From positions 620,001 through 684,000 of the forward strand of contig JASANH010000850.1 of assembly GCA_030248295.1 (NCBI GenBank): 64,000 nucleotides of DNA, given 5' to 3'. Both the position numbers and the translations under genes were made by a program. Origin of the DNA: Mesodorylaimus sp. YZB2_4. Lineage: Eukaryota; Nematoda; Enoplea; Dorylaimida; Dorylaimidae. Shown in pieces: positions 1-15,600 of the stretch (position 1 is the first letter of the stretch; every line of letters starts with the position of its first letter). The notes beneath the pieces were generated by a model, which worked only from the letters and a program-made list of their open reading frames with translations, did not search any database and had not been told where the DNA came from.

Positions 1-421
1 CTTACACCTTATCACAAATAACACTGGACTCAAACAAAGCTTGCTAATCACCTCGTACAAATAATTAGACATGCCTACCTCACAAAAATTGAATCAGGGT
101 AAAAGTTTGATCATACAACCAAATACGGGAAGAGAATAAATAGTAACGCAAAGCTCAATTTTAAAAAAACCATAAAATTCGTACACAGGTTCAGAAAAGT
201 TCATCGATTCGCGGACCATCTTAGTAAAATTTGGGAAGGGAGGTGGCAATTTACCCAAACTTGGTCCCAAAATTTTGAACCGGGAGTAATCTACTAAATT
301 TTTTGAGTTCCCTCCAGTCTATAAATTTTAAAAAGTTGGGGCCGTTGAAAAATGACAGAAAACGACAAACCATTTTTGCATTTAATAACGAAGACACGAA
401 TAAGACCTGTACAAGAATAAA
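1..421. other. 3' flank of the Go-alpha gene
   Basis: This stretch lies downstream of the Go-alpha stop codon, which is read on the minus strand. It is AT-rich with A and T runs. It probably contains the 3' UTR. I see no coding exon or repeat in it. Confidence 0.4.
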
Positions 422-4126
<3,705 letters not shown>

Positions 4127-5969
4127 CTTTGACAGTAACAGAATAAGAACTGAGACTCCAACGAAGCTTCAACGACGAAGTCAACTCGTAGACAAGAAAC
4201 TAACGCTTCAGCTGAATAAAGTCTCGAGTTTGCCTTTGATGATCAGAAGACCGACATAAGGTAGGGCGTAATCCAGAAACAGAGCGCGGAATCCATCACA
4301 GACACGAATATTTGCTTGCACCGATTCTTAGGATGACAAATGAGAAATCAGACGAGTTTGAGTCGGATGATGTCTAAAAGAGAAAACATGCGTCAAGAAT
4401 AAAATTTTAGAAAATGACGAAGCCAATGAAAACAAAAAGACCAAGTTGGATGGAAAGAGGAAACCGCTTTTGGATAAAAAGATAAAAAGAGGCTGATAAC
4501 TAAGCACGGGCAGTCTAGCTAACGAGTAGATTGGGGTCGTCCATTCGGCAAGTTTTTCTTGGCTCATCAAGCCAGCCACTGCCACCAACGCCACCGTCCT
4601 TCTGCAAATCTCGTTCGACGTTAGAGATAGGTTCTGACTGCGGCCAGCTTTGCCCCTTCTTCCTCCAGGAGCCGCAAAAAGCCGATAGCGCCAGCGTCGT
4701 AGGCATGGCGTAGTGGGAAAGGAGGCAGCCGTTTCGACGCCAGACGATGACAAGCTAGGCGAATGATCGGTAAGGCGCACCGAGAGACGGCTCGAAGGAG
4801 GTCTACTAGCCGCGTTGCCATGTGGCATTTACCATGGGTCTGCGAAAATGGCTGGCAGAATCGAATCAAGCAGCACAAAAGCCCTAAGCCCGCCCAAGCT
4901 TTCCCTTTTCAGCACATCAGCATGCGACACGAGAAGCTCGACTCGGGGCGCGCTGTCTCGTGAAGCTCGGGCTAACCGTTGGTGCAGGCGGCCGAGAGAA
5001 GAGAACTGCTGCTGGCAATGATTCGTCCGCGGCGAGGGCGAGAGCTCTACGAGAAGCCTTCCTCTAGGCGAAACGAAATTGCATACGGGTGCGGCCAAAA
5101 CGACAGCTTATTGCGCATAAACTGAAACGGTCGGCGGAGAGATGTCTTCTACGAAAATCGATTCTTCATTCGTTCATGCCATTCGTGCGGGTTAGAGAAA
5201 GCTGGCTCCAACCGACTCATCCAACGCCCGTTGGGAATCGAGGCAAACAGCAGCGGCTCCAGCCTTCGTCTAGCCTACGAAAAACGCCATCAGCAATAAC
5301 GACCACGAGGAGACACTATGCTTCTTATCCGCAGCCCTTTTATAGTTAAAGTCGATAATGCGGGGGCAAAAACAGGCTACGTGAGAATTTCATCGATGAC
5401 ACTTTCCCCACTCCGTCCAACCAAGTTCTGATTGTGATTATGTTCCAATTGTGATTATTCTGATGCCCCCGTAAGATCGTGTCCGTCGAGGAGAGGGGGC
5501 AGAGATGCCAAGGACAGGGGGCATCTGCTGCCGAAAATAGAAAGTGAGCTCTGGAAAGTCATTAGGGATTAGTACGGCTTGTTCCAGAGTGTCCCCAACA
5601 ACCCAAGTACGCTTCCTGATGATGCATTATTTGTAGTATGTGCTTACAATATCTCCTAAGCATGCACGCACTTACGGACGGAAGCGATAGGTACGCTGCT
5701 TGATCGACAGTAGTATCGCCATGCCGTTGCGCTGGGCTGTCTAGGACCACGGACCTGTGTACGTACGACGATTTGAAATACTAGATGCCACACAATGATA
5801 TCCGTATGCAGCACACACTATACTTTACAATGCTTATTGAAAATGGCTAGAGTACAACGCTCAACGTCAGCGTTGCCACTTGGGCCCGTGGATAGGGAGC
5901 GGATAGTCAGTCGACAAACCTGTTCTCGTCAAGCTGGGTTCTGTGCTCGGGATCTCCTCTTCTCCAACC
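4127..5969. other. Intergenic region between divergent Go-alpha and peroxiredoxin genes
   Basis: This 1.8 kb must hold the 5' UTRs and promoters of both genes. The part at 4500-5100 is richer in G and C and has overlapping open frames on both strands (the longest is 166 codons, minus strand, 4328-4828). None resembles a known protein, and they are probably 5' UTR sequence and chance. I see no repeat. Confidence 0.4.
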
Positions 5970-6919
5970 ATGGACAAATGTCGTGAATCCGGTCCAGCGG
6001 TAAGATCTCCAAGCTTCCTGGCTGCCAAATATATAGAGTTCTTTGTTGCAAAATGTTTTTGCTGTTGTGACAGGTCAAGAAACTAATGCCTGCTCCGGAT
6101 ATCAAGGCCAAGCTCGGAAAACCGGCCCCTGAGTTCAACGTGATCGCTGTCGTCAACAATGACTTCAAGGAACTTAAGTTATCGGATTTCCGCGGCAAAT
6201 ACGTCGTGTTGTTCTTCTACCCGCTAGATTTGTAAGTACACAGTTTCCCCACGCTCTTTCCAAATTATAATACGCATTTTGTCTCCTTCACAGCACGTTC
6301 GTGTGCCCGACTGAAATCATTGCCTTCAGTGAACGGTCCAACGAGTTCCGTCAGATCAACTGCGAGGTCATGGGCTGCTCGACCGACAGCCATTACACTC
6401 ACATCGCTTGGTTAGGACAATTAGCAAAGATAAGTCACAGCTGACCAAAACGTGTGTTTTTGTAGGACGAAGCAGCCACGCAAAGAGGGTGGACTGGGCG
6501 AAATGAAGATTCCATTGCTAGCTGACCCTAGCCATCAACTGGCGCGCGACTACGGCGTCTACAAAGAAGACGAGGGCTTGGCTTTCAGGTAGTGTTTGCT
6601 TATAACGTTAGCATCATTGGGTTTGGTGAGACTAGTCAATGTTATTTAGGGGCCTGTTTATCATCGATACGAAAGGTATTGTGCGCAATATCACGATCAA
6701 CGATTTGGCGGTCGGGCGCGACATCGACGAAACATTGCGTTTGGTGAAAGCGTTCCAGTACGCCGATCAGCATGGCGAACGTAAGTTTTATGCACGCGTT
6801 ACGAAAATCATCATGAGCCCATTCTAGTGTGCCCGCCTGGATGGAAGCCCGGAATGAAAACGATCAAACAGAACGACAATAGCAAGAAATTAAGCGTGAA
6901 GGCGACCTGCAAACCGTAG
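5970..6919 (+). CDS. Typical 2-Cys peroxiredoxin
   Basis: This thiol peroxidase reduces hydrogen peroxide and organic peroxides and is recycled by thioredoxin. Six exons: 5970-5999, 6074-6231, 6294-6410, 6466-6588, 6650-6780 and 6828-6919, totalling 651 nt (216 aa) with all junctions in phase. The start ATG sits in a good context (accATGg) and gives a short N-terminus [10 protein letters not shown]. The peroxidatic cysteine is in FVCPTEI, followed by the [13 protein letters not shown] segment (the GGLG motif linked to sensitivity to overoxidation). The resolving cysteine is in CPPGWKPG near the C-terminus. There is no clear signal or mitochondrial peptide, so a cytosolic Prx1/2-like enzyme is most likely. 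Confidence 0.95.
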
Positions 6920-8209
6920 AGGCCATGCAATCACGTTGCGAAGTGAAATCATGGCATTTTCTCTTCCAAACTACTAATTAGATGTGTGTGTGTGTTCGAC
7001 TCTGTTCTCGATGCTCTTGATTTGCGCCTCGAGAATGCACTCACAGTCAATATTGAGTACTATGTTCACATAGATCAGCTAGTATGGTCATAACGCAGAG
7101 TTATCAAGTCTTTCGCGTCTTAAGTGCAATCTAGGCATGCTTGGACAACAGTCGAAAATACGCTCTGTGGTGGGTGCGTACCGCTTCCGTACGACGAATA
7201 CTCACCAGGAAGTCGAGGCGAGTCTCTACTTTATCAAGCAGCGGTGACAGTCGACACCCTGATCATGGCGACTCCCCTCTCAGCATCCTTTCCAGTTGAA
7301 CGAGTGCTGACGTGTCAAAGTGACAAGTTTGCAATGAACTTGAGCAAAATCCCGTGACAGTATTGCGTGCGCAAAATTTGTATTTGCCCAACATTTTTAT
7401 TGACCTTTGCGCCTTTCTAACGATAAGAATTCTCTTTATAGAAAACCGTTTTTTGCTGCTTATTGTAAATCCGTTGCATCATGTCCCCTGATATGATATG
7501 TCCCCTGCCCTTCGCTAAACGGCTTCAGGAAACAAGGATGTACCCCACTCATAACAGCCTCGCACCATTGCAGCCTCTCAGCTTGGACATTCCTCACATC
7601 TCCATTTGGAGTTTACCTCATTGTGCCTGGTTCCATCGCCACTGCAACGAAATGCGAACTCTTTGCAAACTACGAAATGCGTCAATACATACCAATGATT
7701 GATAGTTCAGAGGAGGCAAGTCGAACGCAAACCGATCTAGTTTACTCACGTGGCAAAATATATCGAAATCACGCCCCCTTTACTTGGCCTAAAATACTCT
7801 TCATACCCCCACCATCACTCATTTTAGACTAGCACCCAATTTGTAATCACTTTTCCCAGGTCTACGGCTCCACCTTTCAGCTGAAGCAGTCCATGTCATC
7901 AATCTTTTCGCGAGAAAGAAACAAGACCAGTCGGATTTACTCGCTGCGAAATCATTCAAGACTGATTGCTGTATAGATGCAATGCCTTGAGGGCCTGATT
8001 CTTCCACGACATACAACCACCGTGCGCACACGTGGCCCATAGACTAGCAAACGTATTTATGCACATACAAAAATGCGGAACTCGAATAGTCACAGATTTA
8101 TGCCAGCTCACACCTGAACCATCAGAACCAGCCACACCTCAGACGCATCATTTCATCATACATATTGTACATATGCCTTGTACCCACAACACGCCGAAGC
8201 AGTCAACCA
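6920..8209. other. Intergenic region between convergent genes
   Basis: This region lies between the 3' ends of the peroxiredoxin gene (+) and the Kunitz gene (-). It holds short TG runs near 6982 and only short chance open frames. No gene or clear repeat was recognised. Confidence 0.35.
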
Positions 8210-8840
8210 TTATGAGCAGGTAACAATATCCTTGGCGCAGCCGGCGAGTGTTCTTATGGTGGTTATCCAGCAGTCAGGTGGTAGTTGACCGATGTCAATG
8301 GCTGGCGGGCACGTGCCAGTTCTTGGAGTATCCTGACAGTCCCAATGATATACTGGACAACCATCACTGATATCAATCGTTTTGAATATGTTACAGCCGT
8401 CCGGGGCTGGGTGTGGTCGTGATGGTCGGCAAGCTAAAAGACATATCAATCAGAGATTGCTATGGATCCGAGAATGGGAGCAACTTACGAAGCACTTCTT
8501 TACATCGGTTTTCGCATTCATCGCGCGACTCGAAGCGGTTGTCATTGCCACCACATCCGCTCCACACAAATGACTTGCACGCCTGCGAGCTGCTATCATA
8601 ATACCACCGCTTGATCATGGTCCGACAGTTAGGCAACCCGCTGGATGCTTGGCGACGGCACATCCGCAGAGTGGCAAGCTGGTCAAATGAAGATGCTCGA
8701 CTCGACTGACCATCGCGAGGAGGTCTGCTAGCGGCCTGTAAATCGAGGTTGGAGGGTGATTATGGCAGACAGGGACCAGATGGCAAAGCACTCACCTGGT
8801 GGATAAAGACGGATAGACAAAGTAGGACGAAACAGATCAT
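8210..8840 (-). CDS. Secreted protein with a Kunitz (BPTI) domain
   Basis: Probable secreted serine-protease inhibitor. Three exons: 8840-8796, 8735-8489 and 8433-8210, totalling 516 nt (171 aa) in phase. Exon 1 codes a hydrophobic signal peptide beginning MICFVLLCLSVFIH. Exon 2 carries the Kunitz fold: C...RWYYDSSSQACKSFVWSGCGGNDNRFESRDECENRC, recognisable by the W-Y-Y-D core, the F-x-W/Y-x-GCGGN stretch and the closing CENRC. The N-terminal part of the domain is shortened around the first cysteine (SGLPNC), so the P1 residue is uncertain. Exon 3 adds a cysteine-rich tail of about 75 aa with no family I recognise (PDGCN, DGCPVYHWDC, PDCW, AGCAKDIVTC). It lies head to head with the BAR-like gene. 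Confidence 0.85.
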
Positions 8841-9933
8841 ATTGCAGTGTTGGGACAGTGGTGATTGTACCGACCACAACCGTGTCAACTGGCGACAGTA
8901 AAGCTCAAAGCGCACCCGGCGCGGGACTCGATGGGAAGAAGCTACCCCGGCTCTCGGTTACCGAAAATCTCCTCAAACGTTGTCGTCGGCAAACAACAAA
9001 TTCTTACTCCAGCATTTAAAACTCGTCACGTCGTTTTCTGACTGGCTTCTAAAGTTTTTCGTTATCAAGAGCCGCAACGACGCCCGTGCTCTTATGCACT
9101 CGTGCCACGTGCTCGCTTTCTTAGCGCCAACGTTTGCGAAAATAAGACCGTGACAAGGGTGAATCTTGAACTTCGGCCTCGTTTTTGCAAGTCTTTTTAA
9201 AAGAACTAAATCTGCCCGTCAGCTGTCGCTCTAGTGTCATATATAAATGCCGTATCCACGTGCCTTCTGTCGCCCTTTCTGCCCTCTTCCGCCAGCTTCT
9301 CTTCCGCCCAGCCGCCTGGGAGCCAGATCGGACTTTAAACCCTTGTTGCCTCAGAAAACTGAGCTCATTGACAGGTAAAGCTTGGAGAATTCTCCGCTCT
9401 GCGTCGGATTAAGTGACACTCGTCACTCCACTGCTTGACCTATGCTCCGTGACTAACCCACTTCACGAACACAACAGATGCCTCGCTTTTGCCAAAATAT
9501 GCACAGAACCAGACTGCGGGCGAAGCCAAACGTTGGCGCATGACACCATAGACAGTGACGACCATAGTCCTCACGTGGGCATCGTCTGGACAGACGACTG
9601 GGGAGTGCGTGGGACTGCGCCAGTTAGTTTCGTTTTGCAGCTTTGCAACTTTGCTAACATGCGTGGTTGCGTCTGCCTGCACGAGTGCATGCCACTTATT
9701 GGGATGAAATAATACGCAGAAGCAACAGTCATCGCTATCAGCAGAGAGTTCTCATACTCGTATGCTCGAATTTTGACTTGCCGGGAATCCATTTGAAAAA
9801 AAGGACCCATAGTGACTAACTAAAGCACGTGACTTTACAATACTCGTATTTATAGCCATGGTTGGTCAGCGCAGTATCTGCGCGAATTTGGATTGTCGGG
9901 AGGTCGCTTGCGACATCGGGAAAAGAAGGCAAC
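8841..9933. other. Intergenic region between divergent Kunitz and BAR-like genes
   Basis: It probably holds promoters and 5' UTRs of both flanking genes. Open frames such as 9413-9712 resemble nothing I know. No repeat was recognised. Confidence 0.35.
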
Positions 9934-10873
9934 ATGCAGCGGCCGGCAGTCATGAACCCATCGTCCATGGCCAAGACCTGTGGGGCCACCCCATCGATCA
10001 CCTCCTCAATGACACAAGGACCACAAACAAAGCTGCTTTTGTGGGTATGTTTGTATTCATACTCCATTTTAGCCAGAAGTAGCAAGTTGAGGCCGCTTTA
10101 GCTCGCTACCGAGAAGACAACGCCGTTCTCGCCATCGCTGCTGGAGCGCATGGCTCGAGTGAAAACGGTAAGCCTGCAGTGGACCAAGCTGGTTGAGAGG
10201 ATTCGATGCGTTGCACAGACAAATCCAGCGTTTCGGGGCCAGCGGTTGGTTGCATCTGCTATCGGTACATTCAGCGATCGACAGCAGTACAGTGTATCCC
10301 TCAAGGACGCCGGCTTGGCTTGCTTCGACAATTTGAAACCGTTGGGCGACTACATGGCTGATATGGCAGAGGCGCATCAGGCAATTGCTTCTTACCATGA
10401 CGTCATGTTGCGGCAAGTTATGCTTTTCTCGTAAGTAGACCTATTTTTTCGACCGGAATAAATCAGTTCGATCAAACCATCCTGAGCAAACATTTTAGGG
10501 TGAAGCCATTGAAAGATTACGTGACCATTCATTATCCCGCAATCGTTCGTGCCTTCTCCGAGCTCGAGAAACGACGCGACAAATACGACATTGCCCGAGC
10601 CAAGAAAGCCGCCAACCTTCAAGCGCTTCAGAAACAGCTTTGCGAGCAAGCGAATGCGTTGGAAGCGCTACTCAATTTGCTTCCTGAGCATCAAATAGCC
10701 GGGGCCAAGGCCATCGATACCTACGTAAGTCCCGTTATTGCTTGGAGTGGCTGTCACTGATTGATTCTGATTGTACGAAGGTGCGAGCCGAATGTCAATT
10801 CATGAAAGAAAGCTGCAGCTTGATCAAGGCTGTCAAGCGCCCAGAGCACAGGTCACGATGGAAGACAGAATGA
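9934..10873 (+). CDS. BAR-domain-like helical protein
   Basis: Predicted cytosolic membrane-curvature protein. Four exons: 9934-10044, 10102-10430, 10499-10724 and 10781-10873, totalling 759 nt (252 aa), all phases consistent. From about residue 50 the protein is long amphipathic helix with the BAR pattern: NLKPLGDYMADMAEAH, then VKPLKDYVTIHYPAI, then the basic segment ELEKRRDKYDIARAKK that in BAR proteins follows the V-x-PL turn. A third helix contains LLNLLPEHQIAGAKA. There is no SH3 or PX domain. The closest feel is the CIBAR/FAM92 or endophilin-like BAR group, but this rests on pattern, not on a search. The first exon (Ser/Thr-rich) is the least certain; translation could start in exon 2 at 10150. 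Confidence 0.7.
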
Positions 10874-12689
10874 AAGCAACAATGAGAAGGATCGGATGGA
10901 ATTGCGATCCGTGATGATGGGTCTGCTGCAACTGACTGCTTGCTGTATCTCTGTCATTAGAGATCTGAACATGCTTGTAAGAATGTCCACCTGGCACAGA
11001 GTAGATGTCAAATATCCAACAGATTGGCACTTAACGAGTGTCAAAAGGGAGTCAGTCACAACTCTTACACCTACGGGTATTGAACAATCTGCGCTAACAA
11101 TAAGTCCAGACTCGATTGTAACAACACGAAACGCATGCCTGCAACGTGAATGCCATGCAACCATAATAAAATTTTTGGTCGTGCGCGGTATCTGAATGTC
11201 TTTTTACGGCCCGACGGACGGCAATTCTGCTTAGTGGATACTGAGGTTCTACTACCTACATTTAGCCGATTGGGCATAGGAATGTGTACACATTGGTAGG
11301 GTCGTTACCTAACCGCCCGAATGCAGTCCGGTAACATAAAAACGCGCCATATTGGCACTCATACGCGGAAAAAGTCAAGCGCAATCATTCGCTCTGACAG
11401 TGACCCCTTGAGGCAATGCGATCAAGATATCTTATTAGATCCCGACCCAAATCTACGTTTCGCTCAGCCAGTGTCCTCACTCCCGCCTCCTTGGCGGCCT
11501 TTGATCTCGTTGATGCGCATAGTTCCTGCGCCGAGCAATAATAATGTACCTACTTCCTAATCTGGCACGCGACAACGCCCGAGCGCCTTCTTTTTAGGCG
11601 TCATATCGTCGGGCTAACTGCGCTACGGCGCGTCGGAAATCCTACCTTGTCTATTACGGCCTCAGTATCTGCATTATCATTCAACGAGATTCACCGCTGT
11701 GCGTATTCGCCACATTTGGTTTGTCAGGACTCTTCACCTTCAGCAGATCCCGGCTCACTTGTCAGCAAAACTTGTACTTGACGTGGTGGTCCAACTCGTT
11801 CGATGAGGAAGGGTTTCGTCAATATATTCGAACTAGCAAATCATGTTCAACAGTAAGTACAGTATATAATAGCAAGACTTGGGTCTCCTCTCACAACCTA
11901 GGTGCTCTTGTCGAAAAGCATTAGGAATGCTGTCTTTAGTGAAAGCAGGGTGGTGTCACGTGGAGTCAGGTGCTGTAATACAGCCTACTGATTATACACT
12001 TGCAACTTGTCTTCTAAAGAACGCAGATACCAAACCTACAGGGGGTCTACAGTAGTTGCAGTAGCTGTTTTTTAGGCTGTTGATCCTAGCTTGAAAGGGC
12101 GATCTTGCCAAATCCGTGCGAGTAGCTACTGATTCCGACCGACACCGCACTTATATTTTGCCTTTCAGATCGAATTCATCGTCCGTCTCGTCATTGGGGT
12201 TCAATTTCAAACGGACTTCCCTTTACAAGTGCTATTGGTGTGTGCGAACCAGGTTTGTGCTTGACTTTGTTAGCTTGTGACCATTCGATTCAGAACAGAT
12301 GTGTACTCCATTCTGCACCTAATGCTCTCATTTTTGGCTTGTGGAGGCTGAAATGGCACATTCTGAAAGTTGGTTATAAAAAGTTACTGGATCCCAGATC
12401 TGGATTGAATCTAAAACATGTGTTGGCACCCCTCGCCCATAGATTCAGATCTTATCCACCCACAATCTTATTTTCTTGAGGTGAGGTTTCTACTGTAGTT
12501 GTGTTCATTCTCGCACACCAGTGCTCAAAGTGACGCTACATATTGTGAAAGAAGATGCACGAGTTGCCTTGAAAGACTTCAGTTGTGTACATAAAGGAAT
12601 ATGGAAGTCGGTAGGTCATGCTGTACGAGAATGGTTTTTTTAAATTTTTGTTGGCCGAAGCCCATTTGCCTATAACCGGCCAGCAGTCA
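10874..12689. other. Region upstream of the SLC4 gene, possibly with its 5' exons
   Basis: No gene is clear here. Two open stretches end at good donor-like sites and could be upstream SLC4 exons: 11321-11541 (Ser/Asp-rich) and 11728-11850. Neither has family similarity that I can recognise, so they are not called as exons. Confidence 0.25.
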
Positions 12690-15600
12690 AACCTTCTAAG
12701 CAGGGCTGTGCGGGGACCGGCACACACAACAGCGTCCCTCTGCGTGTCTCCACTAGGAGCGCCTCCACGCAAGGGCATCCTGGACAGGACACCGACTTCC
12801 TGTACGAGAATGGTGAGTCCATTTTCATATCCGGCTCTCCCTTTCAGATATCCTTTTGGAACCGTTGTACAGTTGCCAAACTGTTAACATTGGTGAATAT
12901 CCTGAAAGTAAGCATCAGTTTTTCGGTTGTCTTGTTGATCAGGTGAGTAGCAATCGATAGGCCCTATCGAATATATTCGGCAACGTGCACGTGAGCACAA
13001 TGAAGGGGACTCGCATCACTTGTTCTGCGAAATGTTGGAGCTATGCAAAGGCAACGGGTTGGACTATCGGTGGTATGAACATGCAAGGTGAGTCAAAGAT
13101 CTGCATAGAGTGTCTTGCACTAATACAGGTGTAACGGTTTAGATGGGTCAAATTTGAAGAAACCGTCGAACGAGCCAAGGACCGTTGGTCCAAGCCTCAT
13201 ATCCCGCTCTTGACCTTGCAATCGATATTTCAATTAAAGAATTGCTTCAAAAGGGGGCTTGTTTTGTTGGATTTGGACGTGCCTTCCTTCCCGTTTCTTG
13301 TCGGTAAGATGTTGGGTGTAGATGTCGTATAAATTTCAAATCTTCTTTTCATGTTTCAGACAAAGTGGTACGTGAATGGGAGGAACAAGGGTACGTGGAC
13401 GTCGACGAGAGCGTGGGTCTTCGGGCCATATTGCTTTGCAATAAAGAACACGTTGGTCGGAAGAAAAAGATGAGTCGCAACAGATTAGCTGGTCTTGTAC
13501 GCAATGCGCCTGGCAGTGGATCACGATCAGAATTCTTCCGTAGAGATTCCTATAACGGAAGTAGCGACATGGAGACGGCTGTCGACGATGACGAACCACC
13601 CGAGTCTGATGCTATAGTAAGTGACTGGAAGACGAGGAGGTCAGTTGTCGTGGAGGTCTTTGCGAGAAGATCTCACATGAGATCCAGACCATTGTCACTC
13701 TTTTCAGTGCAGGCTTAGTGGCATTATGAGATCAGGGCATTAGTTACCAGCTTTGTGCATTACATTAATCCGTAGCGTGGTTTATGCTTTCACTTACTCA
13801 GGATAATCCTCATATCACTCTCTCTCTTGTCCTCTTTTTTTCTTGAACACACCCACCGACCCACACTGGTTCGAATTCCGTCGTCAGGTGTGGGGTGGGG
13901 CCTGCAATAAGTTTTAATGTTTGAGAAGATTATCTTTTCTCGCTAGCTATTTACGCAAAAGTCCTTATCTTGACTTGACTTTACTTCAAGTACTTGACAT
14001 TTGCCAAGTAGAAGTTTACCATGAACGTTAAAGGTATTTTTTGTCAAGATGCATTTGAAGGTGTCTTCGACGAGCTGTGATGTCAACACAGCGCGTCATA
14101 TCTCGGGAGAGATGGTATAACAAGTCACTTCTGCGGATATGATCAGACAAAAGGCCTTCGATCTAACAGTAATGAATATACAACATGGAGTCCTTAATTT
14201 CTGAGTTCTCTTCGTTAGCATGTTGTAGATACATTGACCTATGCAGCCGCATCAAGCAGCAAGCTCTCTGCAGCATTACATATCCGTACACACATCCCGC
14301 GTATGCATCTCTGGATTTAACGTCGCACAAACATGATATATCTTTGAATGTTTTCCAGCTCACTACTCTTTGGTGCCACAAAACAGTGAAACCTATTTTA
14401 AAATCTTCCATAAGCATCGACTATTTCAACCTTGTCCTCACGGGTAGATTGAGCTTGAGCCGGCAACTTATATTTTTAAAGTTGTCGTCAAGTCCTGGCT
14501 TTGTGGATCCCAGAGCTTGCTTCTTCTGGCCAGCCATTAGCTTGCCATAACTCGCTCAGGCGTTCCTCGCTCTGTGCGGCCTTATGACCCCAAGCCATTG
14601 TAGCATCTTGTCTCGTTGCCAGTTTTATCTCTATAAGTCCATTCCCACCGCATCGAAGATCCGCAGCATGGTGGAGTAGGCATTTGTCCTCTACCTAAGA
14701 CTGTACCACGGAAAGGTGTTTTGGTGGAGTCAGAGACATACTAAACAAGTGTACAGTAGCATAGTCAATCTATCCGACCACTGTTCACTGCTCTACCATG
14801 GCAGCATATGGTGTAACTGCCCTGCAAAAGTGATGATTACTCACTCAGTGATGAGTCTGGCCCTTCCCTTTTGGCGGTGGAACGTCCTATTGGCCTTCTG
14901 GTATGGTCCTACTAACACGTATCTTTTCTTGTAGTGCAATCTGGAACTGTCAAAAAAGTTAGCAAGCGGGGCTGAAGTAGCCACCATCTATTTCGGCCGA
15001 CTCGATAATATAAGCAAGCCGTTATGCGCTTTCATACGCCTCAACGAGGCTAAAATGTTTTTAAACTTAAGCGAAGTACCTCGCCCAATTCGATTCCTAT
15101 TTATACTCCTGGTTCCTGATGATCATAGCGAGGAAGAGACTGACATGATCGGCCGGTCTCTGGGTACTATGTTCGTCGATGAAGTATTCGTGCACGTGGC
15201 TTACAATGCGGCCGACCCTCAAGATTTGCTTTCTGGAATTGACGAATTTCTTGGATCGATTCTGATTGTACCACCAGGGAAATGGAGAAAAGACGTTCGA
15301 TTGGAACCGAATGAGGCCGTTTGTAATGTAAGGACCATCTCTAGGGAGGTATCGCCTGATGCATAATCGTATGACTTGCAGGTTGAACGCGAGACGAGGC
15401 GCACGGCAGCCATAACGCATCAGAAGCTACATACTCATGTGTTCAACTTCGAAGGCCTGCAGTTTACAGCTAGGTAAGGCCTTGCTATACATACAACATT
15501 TAAAAAACATACCAGTATCCCGTAACCTAGCTTCCTTTTGCAGACCTTTTGGTGGTCTTGTGGATGATATTAAACGCCGGCTACCTTATTATCTAACCGA

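Noticed and set aside
4328-4828. 166-codon open frame on the minus strand upstream of Go-alpha
   Set aside because: No family signature; overlapping frames on both strands in a GC-richer stretch suggest 5' UTR sequence.
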